From positions 1 through 15,124 of the forward strand of contig CABUMU010000043.1 in assembly GCA_902492855.1 (NCBI GenBank): 15,124 nt of DNA. The letters run 5' to 3'. Within the stretch, counting starts at the first letter, position 1, and every line of letters starts with the position of its first letter. Below the pieces are notes generated by a model that worked only from the letters and a program-made list of their open reading frames with translations, searched no databases and was not told the DNA's origin. This document shows positions 13,431 through 15,124 of the stretch, piece by piece. A program made the position numbers and the translations under genes. The stretch is from an uncultured Collinsella sp. Its GTDB lineage: Bacteria; Actinomycetota; Coriobacteriia; Coriobacteriales; Coriobacteriaceae.

Positions 13431-14076
13431 GATAATAGTCCAGCTTCTTTTCGGCGGCGCCCAGCAGCATCTCGACCACAAAGTTAAAGACCCAGTAGAT
13501 CAGCGCCGCGATCGCAAACGGCACCATGCTCACCTGCGAGGCGACCAGCGCCTTGGCCGTCGAGAACATCTCACCCACGCCAATGGCAAACGCCAGCGAC
13601 GTGTCCTTGACCAGCGTGATGATCTCGTTGCCCATCGCCGGCAGAATACGCTTGGCGACCTGCGGCATCACGATATACAGAAACGTCTGCATGCGCGAAT
13701 AGCCCAGCACCTCGGCTGCCTCGTATTGACCGCGCGGAATGGACTGCAGGCCCGAGCGATAGATCTCGGCAAAGTAACCGGCGTAGTTGATGATGAACGC
13801 TACGACGCACGCCGTCCACTTGGAATCGGGCGTGAGCGAAATGCCAAACACGTAATACGGGGCAAAGTAGATGGCAAACATCTGCAGCATGAGCGGCGTA
13901 CCGCGCATGATCGAAATGTAGATGCGCGCAATCCAGCGAAGCGGCGCGATTTTGCTCATGCGCATAAACGCCACGGGGATTCCCAGCGGAATCGACCCCA
14001 ACAGCGTCAGCACAAACAACTGCAAACTGACCAAGAAACCCTGGCCAAGCATTTGCATCATGACCTGAATAGACAT
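13423..14076 (-). CDS. Amino-acid ABC transporter, permease protein
   Basis: The 217-residue inner-membrane permease of the HisM/GlnP family has about five helices. It starts with GQGFLVSLQLFVLTLLGSIP and carries RGTPLMLQMF (58-67), where the conserved RGTP precedes a helix. The coupling EAA loop spans about 104-139 (YEAAEVLGYSRMQTFLYIVMP), which contacts the ATPase. Only one permease is encoded, so the channel is probably a homodimer. The start ATG overlaps the binding-protein stop as TAATG, giving tight coupling. A TTG five codons upstream is open but less likely. The operon makes binding protein, permease and ATPase in that order. Confidence 0.95.
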   Translation of the reverse strand: MSIQVMMQMLGQGFLVSLQLFVLTLLGSIPLGIPVAFMRMSKIAPLRWIARIYISIMRGTPLMLQMFAIYFAPYYVFGISLTPDSKWTACVVAFIINYAGYFAEIYRSGLQSIPRGQYEAAEVLGYSRMQTFLYIVMPQVAKRILPAMGNEIITLVKDTSLAFAIGVGEMFSTAKALVASQVSMVPFAIAALIYWVFNFVVEMLLGAAEKKLDYYHD

Positions 14077-14936
14077 TACTTGAGCACCCAATTATCGAAA
14101 GACAAACCATAGCTTGAATATTTATCGCAGAGGTCCTTGACCGTGCCGTCCTCGTAGAGCGCCTTGAGCGACTCGGTCACGGCATCGGCCGACTTGGTGT
14201 CGCCCTCCTTAAAACCGACAGCGTAGTGCTCGCTGGACAGCGGCTCATCAAGCTGCGTATAGGCATCGGGCTTGGCGGCAAGCTGATACTGGGCAATCGA
14301 AAGGTCGCAAGCCACGGCATCGACCGCGCCGCTCTCGAGCTGCATAAAGGCCGTGTTGTACTCGCCGATGGTATCGAGCGTGGCAAACGTCGCCGCCAGA
14401 TCCTTCTGATCACCCTCGAGCACATCCTGCGCAGCGGAATCGGTCTGGGTAATCACAGTCTTGCCGGCAAGATCGTCCCAGCTCTTGATACCTGCATCCT
14501 TCTTGACCACCAGCACCTGCTCATTGAGCATGTACGGCTCGGAGAACGTGTAGTCGTCCTCGCGGCCCTCCATGGTAAAGCCGTTCCAGATGCAGTTGAT
14601 GGCGCCCGAGTTAAGCAGCGTATCCTTGGCGTCCCAGTCGATGGCCTCGTATTTGACCTCCCAGCTCTGCTTATCGGCAACAGCCTTGGCCAGATCGAGG
14701 TCAAAACCAGTGTACTCGCCGTCGTCGCCCACAAAGCCGTACGGAGGATAGGACTTATCAAAGCCCACCACGAGCTTCTTGGACTCCGCAGCACCCTTCA
14801 CATCCTTGGCCGCGGCAGAGCCTGCAGCGGAGCCCTTGCCGGCACCACCGCCGCAGCCGACAAGACCAAGGCCAAGCACCGTAGCGAGCGAGCCGGCTAG
14901 ACCAACAAACTGACGACGAGACATATCGGTGTTCAT
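14076..14936 (-). CDS. Amino-acid ABC transporter substrate-binding lipoprotein (SBP family 3)
   Basis: The 286-residue protein captures substrate outside the membrane for the transporter encoded downstream. Its signal region combines a twin-arginine motif, SRRQF at 6-10, with a lipobox LVGC ending in Cys28, predicting a lipid-anchored, possibly Tat-exported protein. A Gly/Ala/Ser linker follows to about residue 50. The family-3 fold begins at KLVVGFDKSYPPYGF, with GFDLDLAKAVA and the characteristic WNGFTMEGRED segment; this points to polar amino acids or cystine, but the ligand cannot be named. The start at 14936 has AAGGGGG about seven bases upstream; an upstream in-frame GTG lacks support. 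First gene of the operon, behind a recognisable promoter. Confidence 0.94.
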   Translation of the reverse strand: MNTDMSRRQFVGLAGSLATVLGLGLVGCGGGAGKGSAAGSAAAKDVKGAAESKKLVVGFDKSYPPYGFVGDDGEYTGFDLDLAKAVADKQSWEVKYEAIDWDAKDTLLNSGAINCIWNGFTMEGREDDYTFSEPYMLNEQVLVVKKDAGIKSWDDLAGKTVITQTDSAAQDVLEGDQKDLAATFATLDTIGEYNTAFMQLESGAVDAVACDLSIAQYQLAAKPDAYTQLDEPLSSEHYAVGFKEGDTKSADAVTESLKALYEDGTVKDLCDKYSSYGLSFDNWVLK

Positions 14937-14954
14937 GGTATTCCCCCTTGATGG

Positions 14955-14974
14955 CACTTTAGTTAGGTAAAGTG
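14955..14974. promoter_or_regulatory. Candidate operator of the ABC operon, CACTTTA-N6-TAAAGTG
   Basis: CACTTTA (14955-14961) and TAAAGTG (14968-14974) are a perfect 7-bp inverted repeat with a six-base spacer, just downstream of the predicted transcription start. A third CACTTTA at 14999-15005 lies in the promoter spacer and itself begins the small palindrome CACT-TT-AGTG. Repressor binding across the promoter and leader would block transcription. The regulator is not identified. Confidence 0.6.
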
Positions 14975-14992
14975 AGTCATGTAACGTTCAGA

Positions 14993-15021
14993 ATCATACA
15001 CTTTAGTGAGATGGAGTACAA
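14993..15021 (-). promoter_or_regulatory. Promoter of the amino-acid ABC operon
   Basis: On the minus strand TTGTAC (complement of 15016-15021) is followed by 17 bases and TATGAT (complement of 14993-14998). The -10 has five of six consensus bases, the -35 three of six, and the spacing is ideal. It lies 57 bases upstream of the lipoprotein start. Confidence 0.65.
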
Positions 15022-15093
15022 GGGAGGGTTTGCCCGGCGCGGGCGGGGAGCGGCGCGTAATTAAGTTTCCTGCTCTACAGTCCTGCGCAAGAC

Positions 15094-15116
15094 GGAAAGC
15101 ACATTAAGTGCTTTCC
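15094..15116. terminator. Hairpin near the right edge, possible terminator
   Basis: GGAAAGCAC (15094-15102) and GTGCTTTCC (15108-15116) form a perfect 9-bp stem with a five-base loop, followed by TTTG on the plus strand. No gene within the window ends here, so it may end a gene beyond the right edge. Apart from this hairpin, 15022-15093 shows only a GC-rich stretch without a gene. Confidence 0.5.
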
Positions 15117-15124
15117 TTTGCGTG

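Overview
The window looks like a chromosomal stretch from a GC-rich Gram-positive bacterium. My best inference is a Coriobacteriia member such as Collinsella. This rests on general protein and codon character, a short palindromic repeat scattered between genes, and the mix of gut-type genes (amino-acid ABC transporter, secreted nuclease, LarE, YeiH transporter). No rRNA gene or other taxonomic marker is present, so the assignment is not proven.

Layout. Positions 1-267 (minus) hold the start of an unrecognised basic protein that runs off the left edge. A Fis-type HTH regulator with a decayed NtrC-like ATPase module (352-1569, minus) follows. A YeiH-family membrane protein (1836-2870, minus) is next, divergent from a GntR/FCD regulator (3034-3765, plus). 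A strong hairpin terminator separates that regulator from convergent glmS (3877-5724, minus). The glmS upstream region (5725-6035) is crowded with palindromes and repeats and also carries the promoter of a LacI-family regulator (6036-7148, plus). LacI converges on a HAD phosphatase (7262-7912, minus) through a perfect 21-bp hairpin. The HAD gene is divergent from larE (8086-8964, plus), followed by a secreted EndA-like nuclease (9168-10151, plus). The nuclease converges on an EF-G-like GTPase (10280-12355, minus). The right end is a three-gene amino-acid ABC operon on the minus strand: lipoprotein 14076-14936, permease 13423-14076, ATPase 12666-13430. Its genes are translationally coupled, and it has a recognisable promoter, a palindromic operator candidate and an intrinsic terminator.

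How the genes relate. Most genes are single units bounded by hairpins; only the ABC transporter is clearly an operon. glmS makes glucosamine-6-phosphate for the cell wall and seems to be controlled by DNA sites over its promoter rather than by a ribozyme. LarE would serve nickel-pincer cofactor synthesis, but no lar partner genes are visible here. Each regulator may act on its neighbour, but this is inferred from position only.

The most unusual features are a 52-53 bp hairpin repeat in three copies with a conserved loop that allows two alternative folds, an 11-bp direct duplication around one copy, a regulator whose ATPase motifs are lost, and inverted half-site arrays upstream of glmS and of the ABC operon. 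I saw no CRISPR array, prophage, transposase or clear defence system.
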